From Robertmurraya sp. FSL R5-0851 (GTDB lineage Bacteria; Bacillota; Bacilli; Bacillales; Cytobacillaceae): a DNA stretch of 64,000 bases. The translations under genes and the position numbers were made by a program. Location of the stretch: the NCBI RefSeq assembly GCF_038002965.1, contig NZ_JBBOOE010000001.1, positions 632,501 through 696,500 of the forward strand, given 5' to 3'. The notes beneath the pieces were generated by a model that made no database searches, was not told the origin of the DNA, and saw only the letters and a program-made list of their open reading frames with translations. Of this stretch, positions 52,564 through 60,684 are shown piece by piece (position 1 is the first letter of the stretch; each line of letters opens with the position of its first letter).

Positions 52564-53367
52564 ATGAAGGAACATATAATAGAAGTTCTTCAGCAAATGG
52601 AGCGAGAATATGATGTTAAAGTATTGTACGCATGTGAGTCGGGAAGTCGGGCTTGGGGATTTTCTTCCATGGATAGTGATTATGATGTGAGATTTCTATA
52701 TATACATACAAAGGAATGGTATTTGTCCATTGATCAAGGAAGAGATGTACTAGAGTTCCCTTCACAGGATTCCTTTTCTATCCCCGTTCATCCACTATTA
52801 GACATGAGTGGATGGGAACTAACGAAAGCATTAAGATTGTTCCGAAAATCAAATCCGCCATTTTTCGAGTGGCTTCATTCTGATATCATTTACTATGAAA
52901 ATTATTCTACTCTTGAAAAGTTGTTAGCCATCGAACAGAAGGTGTTTTCACCTATAACCAATATTCACCATTATGTTAGTATGGCGAAAAGAAACTTCCG
53001 TTCGTACCTTATAGAAGAAGAGGTACATCATAAAAAGTACTTTACGGTTCTTCGTCCGATTTTGGCAGGGAAGTGGATTATTTTGAATCATACCTTTCCA
53101 CCTATTAAGTTTGAGGTACTTGTAAAAGAACTGGTTCCTGTGGGCCCGGAAAGACAATCCATTGAAGAACTAATCGCCCATAAAAAAGCGAGAAAAGAGC
53201 ACTCATTCCAGTTAGAACCTCCAATTAAAGTTCTTAACGACTATCTACAACAAGAGATTGAAGACATGGAAAGCATGACAAAGAACATGAAAGCAAGTGA
53301 AAAAGACATATCCACACCTTTACTCAATGAGATTTTTAGAGAGTTATTAGAGAAAGCTTGGCAGTAA
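52564..53367 (+). CDS. Predicted nucleotidyltransferase (YcgL-like)
   Basis: 267 residues. N-terminal nucleotidyltransferase motif ESGSRAWGFSSMDSDYDVRF (GS-x9-11-DxD), followed by a helical domain with FEWLHSDIIYY. The homologous YcgL family (also in phages) has no established reaction. The ATG at 52564 follows AAGAGGGA; the frame extends 16 codons upstream without a ribosome site. Confidence 0.88.
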   Translation: MKEHIIEVLQQMEREYDVKVLYACESGSRAWGFSSMDSDYDVRFLYIHTKEWYLSIDQGRDVLEFPSQDSFSIPVHPLLDMSGWELTKALRLFRKSNPPFFEWLHSDIIYYENYSTLEKLLAIEQKVFSPITNIHHYVSMAKRNFRSYLIEEEVHHKKYFTVLRPILAGKWIILNHTFPPIKFEVLVKELVPVGPERQSIEELIAHKKARKEHSFQLEPPIKVLNDYLQQEIEDMESMTKNMKASEKDISTPLLNEIFRELLEKAWQ

Positions 53368-53465
53368 GTTCGTCTACTTTAAATTGTGAAATATCAGCAT
53401 ATGATCCTCCAATAAGTTAAAACTAGTCTATAATATAAGATAGTATAGCAATGGAGTGATTAGAA

Positions 53466-53648
53466 TTGGCGAGAGTAAAAGCAAAGAGCAAGAGTGGAGT
53501 AGGCAAAGGTACGGGAAAAAAAGGCTGGACGCGTTGGCAAGCTGGAGCAAAAAAAGCTAAGAATGCAAAGCCATATAAAAGCAAAGGTGTGAAGCATGGT
53601 CCTAGTTCAGGTGTGGAGAAAGGAACTTCGGACCAAGCAGATAAATAA
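53466..53648 (+). CDS. DUF3934 small Lys/Gly-rich protein
   Basis: 60 residues, MARVKAKSKSGVGKGTGKKG continuing WTRWQAGAKKAKNAKPYKSK; very basic, of the DUF3934 family of Bacillus. TTG start at 53466 with TGGAGTGATT upstream. Role unknown; the composition suits nucleic-acid binding. Confidence 0.85.
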   Translation: MARVKAKSKSGVGKGTGKKGWTRWQAGAKKAKNAKPYKSKGVKHGPSSGVEKGTSDQADK

Positions 53649-53672
53649 AGATGTGATGGGGAGAGGGTAAAG

Positions 53673-54179
53673 ATGGATGAGAGATACCCGATTGGGACGT
53701 TTCAGTTTGAGGGAGACATCAATAGAACGTTAACACATCAATGGATAGAGGAAATCGCCAGCTTGCCTAATAAGGTAAAAGGAGCTGTTTCTGGCTTAAG
53801 CGAAGAACAACTTGATACGCCTTACCGTGACGGAGGGTGGACGATCCGACAGGTGGTACATCATATTGCCGATAGCCATATGAACGCTTATATTCGTTTT
53901 AAGTTGGCCTTGACCGAAGCCAGCCCTGTTATTAAGCCATATGAGGAAGCGAGATGGGCTGAGTTAGAAGATTCGAAGCTACCGGTTGAGGTGTCTTTAA
54001 CACTTATTGAGTCAGTCCACACAAGATTAGTAGCACTTCTAAAAAGCGTGAGTGAAGAAGAAATGAAACGAACCTTCGTCCATCCAGATTCAGGGCTCGT
54101 GTCAGTAGAGAAAAATATCGGATTGTATGCATGGCATGGAAATCATCATCTTGCCCATATTACAAATGCAAAGCTGTAG
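53673..54179 (+). CDS. DinB-fold putative metal-dependent hydrolase/bacillithiol transferase (YfiT-like)
   Basis: 168 residues, four-helix DinB bundle starting ERYPIGTFQFEG. Three metal-binding His are placed in VVHHIADSHMNAY and WHGNHHLAHI. YfiT/BstA-type proteins attach bacillithiol to electrophiles. GGGGAGAGGGTAAAG precedes the ATG; 24 bp after the DUF3934 gene. Confidence 0.92.
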   Translation: MDERYPIGTFQFEGDINRTLTHQWIEEIASLPNKVKGAVSGLSEEQLDTPYRDGGWTIRQVVHHIADSHMNAYIRFKLALTEASPVIKPYEEARWAELEDSKLPVEVSLTLIESVHTRLVALLKSVSEEEMKRTFVHPDSGLVSVEKNIGLYAWHGNHHLAHITNAKL

Positions 54180-54230
54180 TCCTTTATAGTAAAGGGTTCT
54201 GTTTTCGGGTATTTATTTATTAAAATACAC

Positions 54231-54260
54231 AAGAAAAGACGTATGCATACGTCTTTTCTT
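54231..54260 (+). terminator. Perfect palindromic terminator after yfiT-like gene
   Basis: 30-bp perfect palindrome; each arm AAGAAAAGACGTATG, with T-rich 3' arm. Confidence 0.85.
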
Positions 54261-54335
54261 TATGTCATTTGCAGTGCCGTTTTGAGTACCAATACCTAGG
54301 TTCAAGAGGGTCCGCACTTCTCGGTTGGGGACCTG

Positions 54336-54545
54336 GTTAAGCACTTGAGCTGATTAATAGACGGAGAAATTCCGCTTAATTAGTAATTTTTATTAAAAAA
54401 GGCTTAAATAGACGGAGAGATTCCGCCTATTGGCTCAAAAAATACGAAAATAGGAGATTTTGCTTTGCATAAGCGGAAAACCCTCCCTTATTTACCCCAA
54501 AACAAGGCTCCATTCTGTATCTAACCGGAAATCCTCCGCTTATTT
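54336..54545. repeat. Dispersed intergenic repeat, copy B
   Basis: Homologous to 22393-22550 (GTTAAGCACTTGAGCTGAT, GGCTCCATTCTGTATCTAAC, CCTCCGCTTATTTC). This copy has an extra internal duplication of the TAAATAGACGGAGA.ATTCCGC module (about 54361-54384 and 54404-54434). The remaining sequence to 54768 is AT-rich with no gene. Confidence 0.8.
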
Positions 54546-54768
54546 CATTTGCTAGTTCGTTTTATATAAATTTCGTTTTGTATTCATAATAAAGAAACTT
54601 GCCAATTATATCCTACATATTTTTTATTTTTAGTTAGTTATATGAACTCAGTGAATCTACTATTGTCATAAAATTTTCACATCTTGAGAAAACCTCTTAT
54701 ATCAAGTAAAAGAGAGGTGTAAGTTTGGGTAATTTTTCAATTTTTCATGAAAAACATTCTCATTTAGG

Positions 54769-54823
54769 TTGACACTATTTGTATATAAATATATGATAAA
54801 GCTTATGATAATGATTCTCATTA
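54769..54823 (+). promoter_or_regulatory. Fur-controlled promoter of the siderophore transporter
   Basis: TTGACA (54769-54774), 17 bases, TATGAT (54792-54797), then a Fur box TGATAATGATTCTCATTA (54806-54823) over the transcription start. Confidence 0.9.
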
Positions 54824-54850
54824 TTAGATATTTGATAAAGAGGAGAGCCG

Positions 54851-55801
54851 ATGAAGAAACGATACTTACTACTCGCGTTACTTATTCTTTCAGTTCTATC
54901 TCTTTTTGTAGGGGTAAGCAGCATTTCACCGAGGATGTTACTTGACTTTCAATCAGAAGAAACTGAGATCTTTTTAATTAGTCGCGTTCCAAGGTTAATT
55001 GCTATTTTGCTAGCTGGAGCAGGGATGAGTATTGCTGGTTTGATCATGCAGCAATTAAGTAGAAACAAATTTGTTTCTCCGACAACCGCTGGAACATTAG
55101 ATGCGACAAGGTTAGGAATTCTCGTATCGATGCTATTTTTTGCGAATGCAACAATGCTTCAAAAGATGGGAATCGCCTTTGCCTTCGCCTTAGCAGGAAC
55201 TTTTCTTTTTATGCAAATCCTGGACAGAATTAAGTTCAAGGATGCTATATTTATCCCGCTGGTCGGACTCATGTTCGGAAATATTTTATCATCGGTTGCT
55301 ACGTTTTTTGCGTATCGGGCTGATGTGATTCAGAATATGTCAGCATGGCTGCAGGGAGATTTTTCAATGATTATGAAAGGTCGCTACGAGCTGTTGTACA
55401 TAAGTATACCGGTATTATTAGTAGCTTACTTGTATGCTAATCGATTCACAGTCGCTGGGATGGGTGAGGATTTTTCTAAAAACCTGGGTCTTGCCTATAA
55501 GCGAGTCGTGAATATAGGGTTGGTATTAGTGGCTCTTATTACGGTGACGGTGGTTCTTACCGTCGGGGTCATTCCTTTTTTAGGCTTAATTATTCCGAAT
55601 ATTATTTCTATTTTTAAAGGAGATCATCTGCAAAAGACGTTGCCACATACGGCGTTACTGGGCGCTATCTTTCTTCTAGTAACCGATATTCTCGGCCGAG
55701 TCCTTATTTATCCATATGAGATTTCTATCTCATTAATGGTCGGTGTGATCGGTAGTGGAATCTTCCTATTCTTGTTGTTCCGGAGGAAGGCGTATGCGTA
55801 A
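54851..55801 (+). CDS. yclN: Siderophore ABC permease, FecCD family (YclN/FpbN-like)
   Basis: 316 residues, about nine helices; SRVPRLIAILLAGAGMSIAGLIMQQLSRNKFVSPTTAGT is the FecCD signature. First gene of a four-gene operon identical in order to B. subtilis yclNOPQ, the petrobactin importer. AAGAGGAGAGCCG precedes the ATG; transcription should be repressed by Fur-iron via the box just upstream. Its end overlaps the next gene by 8 bases. Confidence 0.92.
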   Translation: MKKRYLLLALLILSVLSLFVGVSSISPRMLLDFQSEETEIFLISRVPRLIAILLAGAGMSIAGLIMQQLSRNKFVSPTTAGTLDATRLGILVSMLFFANATMLQKMGIAFAFALAGTFLFMQILDRIKFKDAIFIPLVGLMFGNILSSVATFFAYRADVIQNMSAWLQGDFSMIMKGRYELLYISIPVLLVAYLYANRFTVAGMGEDFSKNLGLAYKRVVNIGLVLVALITVTVVLTVGVIPFLGLIIPNIISIFKGDHLQKTLPHTALLGAIFLLVTDILGRVLIYPYEISISLMVGVIGSGIFLFLLFRRKAYA

Positions 55802-56744
55802 TTCAACCAAGAATATATTACTGACTGTGGCTGCAATAGCCGTTTGTGCTCTATATTTATTTCATGATTTGAATGGAAGCTATGATTATGCTCTTCCCAG
55901 AAGAGGATTCAAGGTAGTTGCCATGATTTTAACAGGGGTGGCTATCGCTTATTCCACGGTTGTTTTTCAAACGATTACTCACAATCGAATCCTTACTCCG
56001 AGTATTATGGGGCTAGATTCCCTGTATATGCTGATCCAAACCGTCATTATTTTCTTCTTGGGTTCAACCCATGTTACGGTTACGAACAAGCAAGTGAATT
56101 TCAGCATTTCAGTCGTCGCGATGATTGTCTTTGCGCTATTACTCTATCGATTTCTTTTTAAGAAAGGAAATCAACCCATCTACTTTTTGTTATTAATTGG
56201 AATTATCGTAGGGACCTTTTTCTCAAGCATTTCGACATTCTTACAGGTATTGATTGATCCGAATGAATTCCAAATTGTACAAGATCGAATGTTTGCAAGC
56301 TTTAATAATATCAATACCGATATTTTATGGATTGCGATTGGGATTATCGGATTGCTCATTTTTTATGCTTGGCGATATACAACGTATTTAGATGTATTGT
56401 CTCTAGGTAGAGATAATGCCGTCAATCTAGGTGTGAATTATGATTCATTAGTAAAGAAAATGCTCATCCTTGTTGCGGTGTTTATTTCCGTCTCAACGGC
56501 ACTTGTTGGTCCGATTACATTCTTTGGATTGATTGTAGCAAACCTGTCTTATCAGTTGTTTGGAACCTATAAACACAAGATTCTGATCAGTGGAGCTGGT
56601 TTAATTAGTGTCATCGCCCTCGTAGGTGGCCAATGGGTGGTAGAAAGAATCTTTACTTTTTCAACGACACTAAGCGTCATTATTAACTTTATTGGTGGCG
56701 TGTACTTCATATACTTACTGCTAAAGGAGAGTCGATCATCTTGA
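55794..56744 (+). CDS. yclO: Siderophore ABC permease, FecCD family (YclO/FpbO-like)
   Basis: 316 residues. ATG at 55794 with CCGGAGGAAGG just upstream gives MRNSTKNILLTV. Family motifs: RRGFKVVAMILTGVAIAYSTVVFQTITHNRILTPSIMG and TALVGPITFFGLIVANL. It forms the membrane channel with the YclN-like protein; ATGA-type overlap with the ATPase gene. Confidence 0.92.
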   Translation: MRNSTKNILLTVAAIAVCALYLFHDLNGSYDYALPRRGFKVVAMILTGVAIAYSTVVFQTITHNRILTPSIMGLDSLYMLIQTVIIFFLGSTHVTVTNKQVNFSISVVAMIVFALLLYRFLFKKGNQPIYFLLLIGIIVGTFFSSISTFLQVLIDPNEFQIVQDRMFASFNNINTDILWIAIGIIGLLIFYAWRYTTYLDVLSLGRDNAVNLGVNYDSLVKKMLILVAVFISVSTALVGPITFFGLIVANLSYQLFGTYKHKILISGAGLISVIALVGGQWVVERIFTFSTTLSVIINFIGGVYFIYLLLKESRSS

Positions 56745-57502
56745 TCCAAGTTCAAGTACTTTCGAAGTTTTATGGAAAAAAGAAAGTCGTAGAAGATGTA
56801 ACGGTCTCGATTCAAAGAGGAAAGATTACTTCTTTTATCGGCCCAAACGGAGCGGGAAAGTCCACTCTGTTATCGATGGTGAGTCGTCTTTTGGATGCAG
56901 ATTCAGGTGAGGTGCTCATTGATCAATCGAATATAAAAAAGATGAAGTCCAATGACTTTTCAAAAATTGTATCGATCTTAAAGCAATCGAATTATATGAA
57001 TGTTCGTTTAACGATTCGTGAGCTGGTTGCATTCGGTCGCTTTCCTTATTCAAAGGGCCGTTTAACGGCTGAGGATGAGAAGATGGTTGATCAAGCAATC
57101 GAGTACATGGCGTTGAAGGACATGGAAGACAGATACTTAGATGAGTTGTCAGGAGGGCAAAAGCAGCGAGCGTTTATAGCGATGGTTATTGCTCAAGACA
57201 CAGAGTATATCTTACTGGATGAGCCGTTAAATAATCTGGATATGAAGCATTCGGTACAGATTATGAAAATTTTACGCCGTTTGGTGGATGAGCTTGGAAA
57301 AACGGTCGTGATCGTTCTTCATGATATTAATTTTGCTTCTGTCTATTCGGACCGTATCGTTGCTCTTAAGGATGGTAAGGTCGTAAAAGATGGACCAACG
57401 AATGAAATTATCCAATCAAAAGCTTTGAAGGAAATTTATGATATGGATATACCGATTCAAGAAATGAACAACTGCAGAATCTGCGTATACTTTAATTCAT
57501 AA
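56741..57502 (+). CDS. yclP: Siderophore ABC ATPase (YclP/FpbP-like)
   Basis: 253 residues. TTG start at 56741 overlaps the preceding stop, with AAAGGAGAG upstream. Walker A GPNGAGKST, signature LSGGQKQR, Walker B ILLDEPLNNLD, H-loop VLHDINFA. C-terminus contains INNCRIC-like ending EMNNCRICVYFNS. It powers ferric-siderophore import. Confidence 0.94.
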   Translation: MIQVQVLSKFYGKKKVVEDVTVSIQRGKITSFIGPNGAGKSTLLSMVSRLLDADSGEVLIDQSNIKKMKSNDFSKIVSILKQSNYMNVRLTIRELVAFGRFPYSKGRLTAEDEKMVDQAIEYMALKDMEDRYLDELSGGQKQRAFIAMVIAQDTEYILLDEPLNNLDMKHSVQIMKILRRLVDELGKTVVIVLHDINFASVYSDRIVALKDGKVVKDGPTNEIIQSKALKEIYDMDIPIQEMNNCRICVYFNS

Positions 57503-57518
57503 AAAAGGGGATAGAAAG

Positions 57519-58475
57519 ATGAAGAAGTTTGGTTTATTTTCAATTATTTTCACTATGCTTTTCTTATTAGCTGCATGTGGTGGCAAAGAGGAAGCAAGCA
57601 CGGCTGCTAGCACGGAAGGTGAAACAACAGAAGAGTCAAAAGAAGTAACGATTACTCACGAATATGGTGAAGTGACTGTAGAGAAGAGCCCTAAGAAGGT
57701 AGTAGTATTTGATTTTGGTGTTCTTGATACATTAGATGCATTTGGTGTAGAAGTGGCTGGTGTTCCACAAGCAACTGTTCCAAAAAGCTTAGAAAAATAT
57801 GCTGGTTCTGAATATACGAATGTAGGTGGCTTAAAAGAGCCTGATTTTGAAGCGATTCATCACTTAGAGCCAGATGTGATCTTTATTTCTGGAAGACAAG
57901 CGGAATTATATGACCAATTTGCTGAAATTGCTCCAACTGTTTTCATTGATGTGGATTATACCAACTATATGTCTTCACTTGAAAAGAACTTTGAGCTTTT
58001 AGCAGAAATCTTTGAAAAAGAAGATGTTCTTGCTTCAAAAGTAGAAGAGTTAAAAGCAAGCATTGATGAAGTGAACAAGGAAGCATCGGCTTCTGAAAGC
58101 AAAGCTCTGATTTTATTAGCGAACGAAGGAAAGGTAAGTGCATACGGCCCAGGTTCACGTTATGGTTTTGTTCATGATGCATTCGGATTCAAAGCAGTAG
58201 ACGAGAACTTAGAAGTATCTCAACACGGTCAAAGTATTACATTTGAATACATTCTAGAGAAAAATCCAGATGTTATTTTTGTCATTGATCGCTCTGCTGC
58301 CGTTGGTGGAGAAGTGGGTGCAAAAGAAACGATTGAAAATGAGTTAGTAAAGAAAACAAATGCCTATAAAAACGGAAAAATTATTTACCTTGATGCTGTA
58401 AACTGGTACATCGCTGGAAATGGTGTTCAATCCACGCAATTGATGGTAGAAGAAGTAAAAGCAGCACTTAAATAA
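57519..58475 (+). CDS. yclQ: Siderophore-binding lipoprotein (YclQ/FpbQ-like)
   Basis: 318 residues. Signal and lipobox LLAACGG (Cys 20), acidic linker, then a class III periplasmic-binding fold (KKVVVFDFGVLDTLDAFGVEVAG..., EPDVIFISGRQ, ANEGKVSAYGPGSRYGFVHD). It delivers ferric petrobactin-type siderophores to the permease pair. AAAAAGGGGATAG precedes the ATG; a terminator follows. Confidence 0.94.
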   Translation: MKKFGLFSIIFTMLFLLAACGGKEEASTAASTEGETTEESKEVTITHEYGEVTVEKSPKKVVVFDFGVLDTLDAFGVEVAGVPQATVPKSLEKYAGSEYTNVGGLKEPDFEAIHHLEPDVIFISGRQAELYDQFAEIAPTVFIDVDYTNYMSSLEKNFELLAEIFEKEDVLASKVEELKASIDEVNKEASASESKALILLANEGKVSAYGPGSRYGFVHDAFGFKAVDENLEVSQHGQSITFEYILEKNPDVIFVIDRSAAVGGEVGAKETIENELVKKTNAYKNGKIIYLDAVNWYIAGNGVQSTQLMVEEVKAALK

Positions 58476-58481
58476 ATGGTG

Positions 58482-58508
58482 AAAGCCGGACTTCGTTCCG
58501 GCTTTTTA
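58482..58508 (+). terminator. Terminator of the siderophore transport operon
   Basis: AAAGCCGGA/TCCGGCTTT stem with T run. Confidence 0.88.
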
Positions 58509-58527
58509 CAAATAGGAGGCCATTCCA

Positions 58528-58821
58528 ATGTTTTATCAAATGAAAAAAATTGTGGTTGAAGAAGGACACTCTTCAAAGGTCATTGAGCGCTTTTCGAAGC
58601 AAGGCGGATTGATTGCAGAGCAACCAGGCTTTATTGATAAGCAAGTGCTATTGAAGAAAAGTCGCCGTGGGAACGAAGAAGTCATCGTTATGATTCGCTG
58701 GGAGTCAGAATCAGATTGGAAAAACTGGGAGAAGCACCCCGATCATATTGCTGGGCATAAAGCCAATGCTGGTAAACCAAAGCCCGAGTATGTGGTAAAC
58801 CAAAGCCCGAGTATGTGGTAG
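58528..58821 (+). CDS. hmoA: Haem-degrading monooxygenase HmoA-like, C-terminus altered by a 23-bp duplication
   Basis: 97 residues, ABM fold (MFYQMKKIVVEEGHSSKVIERF, GFIDKQVLLKK, VIVMIRWESESDWKNWEKHPDH). It matches HmoA/IsdG-type enzymes that release iron from haem; placement after an iron transporter fits. At 58774-58819 the 23-bp stretch AAACCAAAGCCCGAGTATGT... is present twice, shifting the frame, so the protein ends EYVVNQSPSMW. With one copy it would read EYVVESSQDVYESQV-stop. The core domain is not affected. Confidence 0.9.
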   Translation: MFYQMKKIVVEEGHSSKVIERFSKQGGLIAEQPGFIDKQVLLKKSRRGNEEVIVMIRWESESDWKNWEKHPDHIAGHKANAGKPKPEYVVNQSPSMW

Positions 58822-58859
58822 AATCTAGCCAGGATGTATATGAGTCACAAGTTTAATGG

Positions 58860-58890
58860 AAGGCACCTTAGAGGGTGTCTTTTGTTTTTT
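58860..58890 (+). terminator. Terminator after hmoA-like gene
   Basis: AAGGCACC/GGTGTCTT stem, loop TTAGAG, then TTTGTTTTTTT. It overlaps the far end of the convergent DUF421 gene. Confidence 0.8.
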
Positions 58891-59558
58891 TATCTAGAAA
58901 AACGGTACCTAGTTCATCCAGTTGAGCCACCGCGATATCCGAAAGGCTTTGGATTCCGTTTGCCTGCAACATATTGCTCACCCAATTCTCATCCTTTCCA
59001 GTACCCTTTAAGTGATCCATAACGAGCTTTCCATCAATAATAAAGTTTCTTGGAATTCCACGAAAAGGGGGGGGATATTTGTAAATCTTGATTTTTCGTG
59101 GTTTGCTGAGCTATTTTTTTCTGGGCGGAAAGTGATCCATCCGTTTCTAAAAAAGCATACTCCACCTCATCTAAATAGTAGATTTCCTTTTTTCTTAATA
59201 ATAATAATAAATCGTCCATCGTAAGCCTTGCTTTGGACATCCTGTCTTCTAAAATTTTCCCCTCTTTTATGACAAGCAAAGGCTCACTGTTAAGAAGCTT
59301 ACGAGCATGGTGAGACTTCATGGAGAGGATATCAGAAATAAGAGTCAGAGTGGTGAAAATCACCATTCCAAATAGACCGATAGAAAGGGGGATTTGATCG
59401 GCAAAGATAAAAGAACCTCCCAAGGAACCAATCGTAATCCCTGCTATGAAATCAAAGAGTGTTAAATGAGAAATCAATTTTTTACCAAGAATTCGGCAGA
59501 ATACATACAAGGCAATAAAGGTGATGCTTACTCTAGCTGCAGTATCTAAATAACTCAT
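58868..59558 (-). pseudogene. DUF421 (YetF-like) membrane protein, frameshifted at a C8 run
   Basis: The start (MSYLDTAARVSITFIALYVF) has three membrane helices followed by the DUF421 cytoplasmic domain (SEPLLVIKEGKILEDRMSKARLTMDDLLLLLR). In the run of eight C (plus-strand G8, 59067-59074) the frame ends early at 59034, giving ...ISPPFSWNSKKLYY. Removing one C restores ISPPFRGIPRNFIIDGKLVM...NWVSNMLQANGIQSLSDIAVAQLDE to a stop at 58868-58870, the expected full family length (about 229 residues). The last ~57 residues are therefore lost in this sequence. A sequencing error or slippage are both possible. Confidence 0.88.
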
Positions 59559-59647
59559 ACACTCTTTTCCTCCAAAGACTTTTCATCATGGTACAAATCT
59601 AATATGTCCATAAAAAGGAAAAACACAACTGGTGATTTATTGGAAAT

Positions 59648-59672
59648 AGAAAAAGACCTTCAAATGAGGTCT
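59648..59672 (-). terminator. Terminator of acylphosphatase gene
   Basis: On the minus strand AGACCT/AGGTCT stem followed by TTTTTC. Confidence 0.65.
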
Positions 59673-59684
59673 CTTTACTGAGTA

Positions 59685-59957
59685 TTAATATTTAATCTTA
59701 AAGGAAGGGTATGGATCGATTTTTTCCCTTGTATGTATTTCCATGTTGTTGACCTTAGAGAATGGATTTCCTTCTCGTACGGACTCTATAAAAAGCTGGA
59801 GATCCTCCGGTTGACCGACAGCAATAATTTCTACGCTGCCATCCTCCATATTTTTTACCCAGCCGGTGACTCCATATTGGGCTGCTCTCATTTGCGTATA
59901 GTATCGAAAGCCAACCCCTTGAACTTTACCAGAAACGACAATATGTAACTGGTCCAC
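59685..59957 (-). CDS. Acylphosphatase
   Basis: 90 residues, the usual length. Signature SGKVQGVGFRYYTQMRAAQ with catalytic Arg, and the catalytic Asn in GVTGWVKNMEDGSVEI. It hydrolyses acyl phosphates. GTG start at 59957 with TAGGAGTG 8 bases upstream; further upstream codons do not match the family. Single gene. Confidence 0.95.
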   Translation of the reverse strand: MDQLHIVVSGKVQGVGFRYYTQMRAAQYGVTGWVKNMEDGSVEIIAVGQPEDLQLFIESVREGNPFSKVNNMEIHTREKIDPYPSFKIKY

Positions 59958-60159
59958 GTTATTCACTCCTAAATTCAACTTCAATTATATATATGTAGTT
60001 TCATCCTCCCATAATTCGAATTTCATTGCAATAGCCTCTTTCAGTTATCCAGGTAACCGAGGTGCTGCTGGGTTTGTTTGTAAAAAACAAGATGATTACA
60101 TAAGTTGTAGTAGTTCCTGAGAAAATATATAAGAAGTTATTTGAAAAGGAGCATCTGTG

Positions 60160-60291
60160 ATGACAAAATCAAAGAGTCAAGAAGAACGTCAGTGGAGGCA
60201 GAGAAAAGAAAATCAGCATCCTCATGGAAAAGTAAAAAGCTTTGAGGAATTAGGTGCTGGAGTCGAAGGGAAAAATAACGACAATAAGTAA
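60160..60291 (+). CDS. Small hydrophilic protein, DUF6254-like
   Basis: 43 residues, MTKSKSQEERQWRQRKENQH and PHGKVKSFEELGAG; basic and charged. It resembles the short DUF6254-type proteins of Bacillus (xxPHGKVKSFEEL motif). AAAAGGAGCATC precedes the ATG and a strong terminator follows. Function unknown. Confidence 0.75.
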   Translation: MTKSKSQEERQWRQRKENQHPHGKVKSFEELGAGVEGKNNDNK

Positions 60292-60321
60292 AGCATGAGG
60301 AATTTCCTCATGCTTTTTTTA
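60291..60321. terminator. Terminator shared by convergent small genes
   Basis: AAGCATGAGG/CCTCATGCTT, 10-bp stem, loop AATTT, T run. Confidence 0.88.
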
Positions 60322-60540
60322 TCGCTTTTTCTTTTTGGAGTTATCTACTACTGCAAGTTTATTTTTATTAACTGCTTCAAGAGCAACATATACGTGAACA
60401 TACTTTTCATCGATGGGTGATACGGCCGTGATCTTTCCTTTTCGCCCCTTGATCTTAACATTTTCCCCTTCTGCAGGGAGATTTTTGAGTAACTGAGTTA
60501 ATAAAACATTTCTATGATCATAATAAGTTACAACAAACAT
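60319..60540 (-). CDS. Hypothetical small basic protein, 73 residues
   Basis: MFVVTYYDHRNVLLTQLLKN then LPAEGENVKIKGRKGKITAV..., with a KOW/SH3-like beta pattern and a Lys-rich tail (NSKKKKR). No family recognised; a nucleic-acid or ribosome-related role would be a guess. AATAGGTGAGG is placed before its ATG on the minus strand. Confidence 0.7.
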   Translation of the reverse strand: MFVVTYYDHRNVLLTQLLKNLPAEGENVKIKGRKGKITAVSPIDEKYVHVYVALEAVNKNKLAVVDNSKKKKR

Positions 60541-60642
60541 CTAGACCTCACCTATTCCTTTGAAGTATGTGGAATCATCCATGTTATAAAATATAGGAAA
60601 GTCGGAGGGTTTAGACCATCTGTGGGAAAAATTTTTCTTATA

Positions 60643-60675
60643 GAAAAAGACTTGGTTTGGGAACCAAGCCTTTTT
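60643..60675 (-). terminator. Terminator of ampS
   Basis: AAAAAGACTTGGTT/AACCAAGCCTTTTT with a short GGG-containing loop. Confidence 0.85.
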
Positions 60676-60684
60676 AGTATCGAA

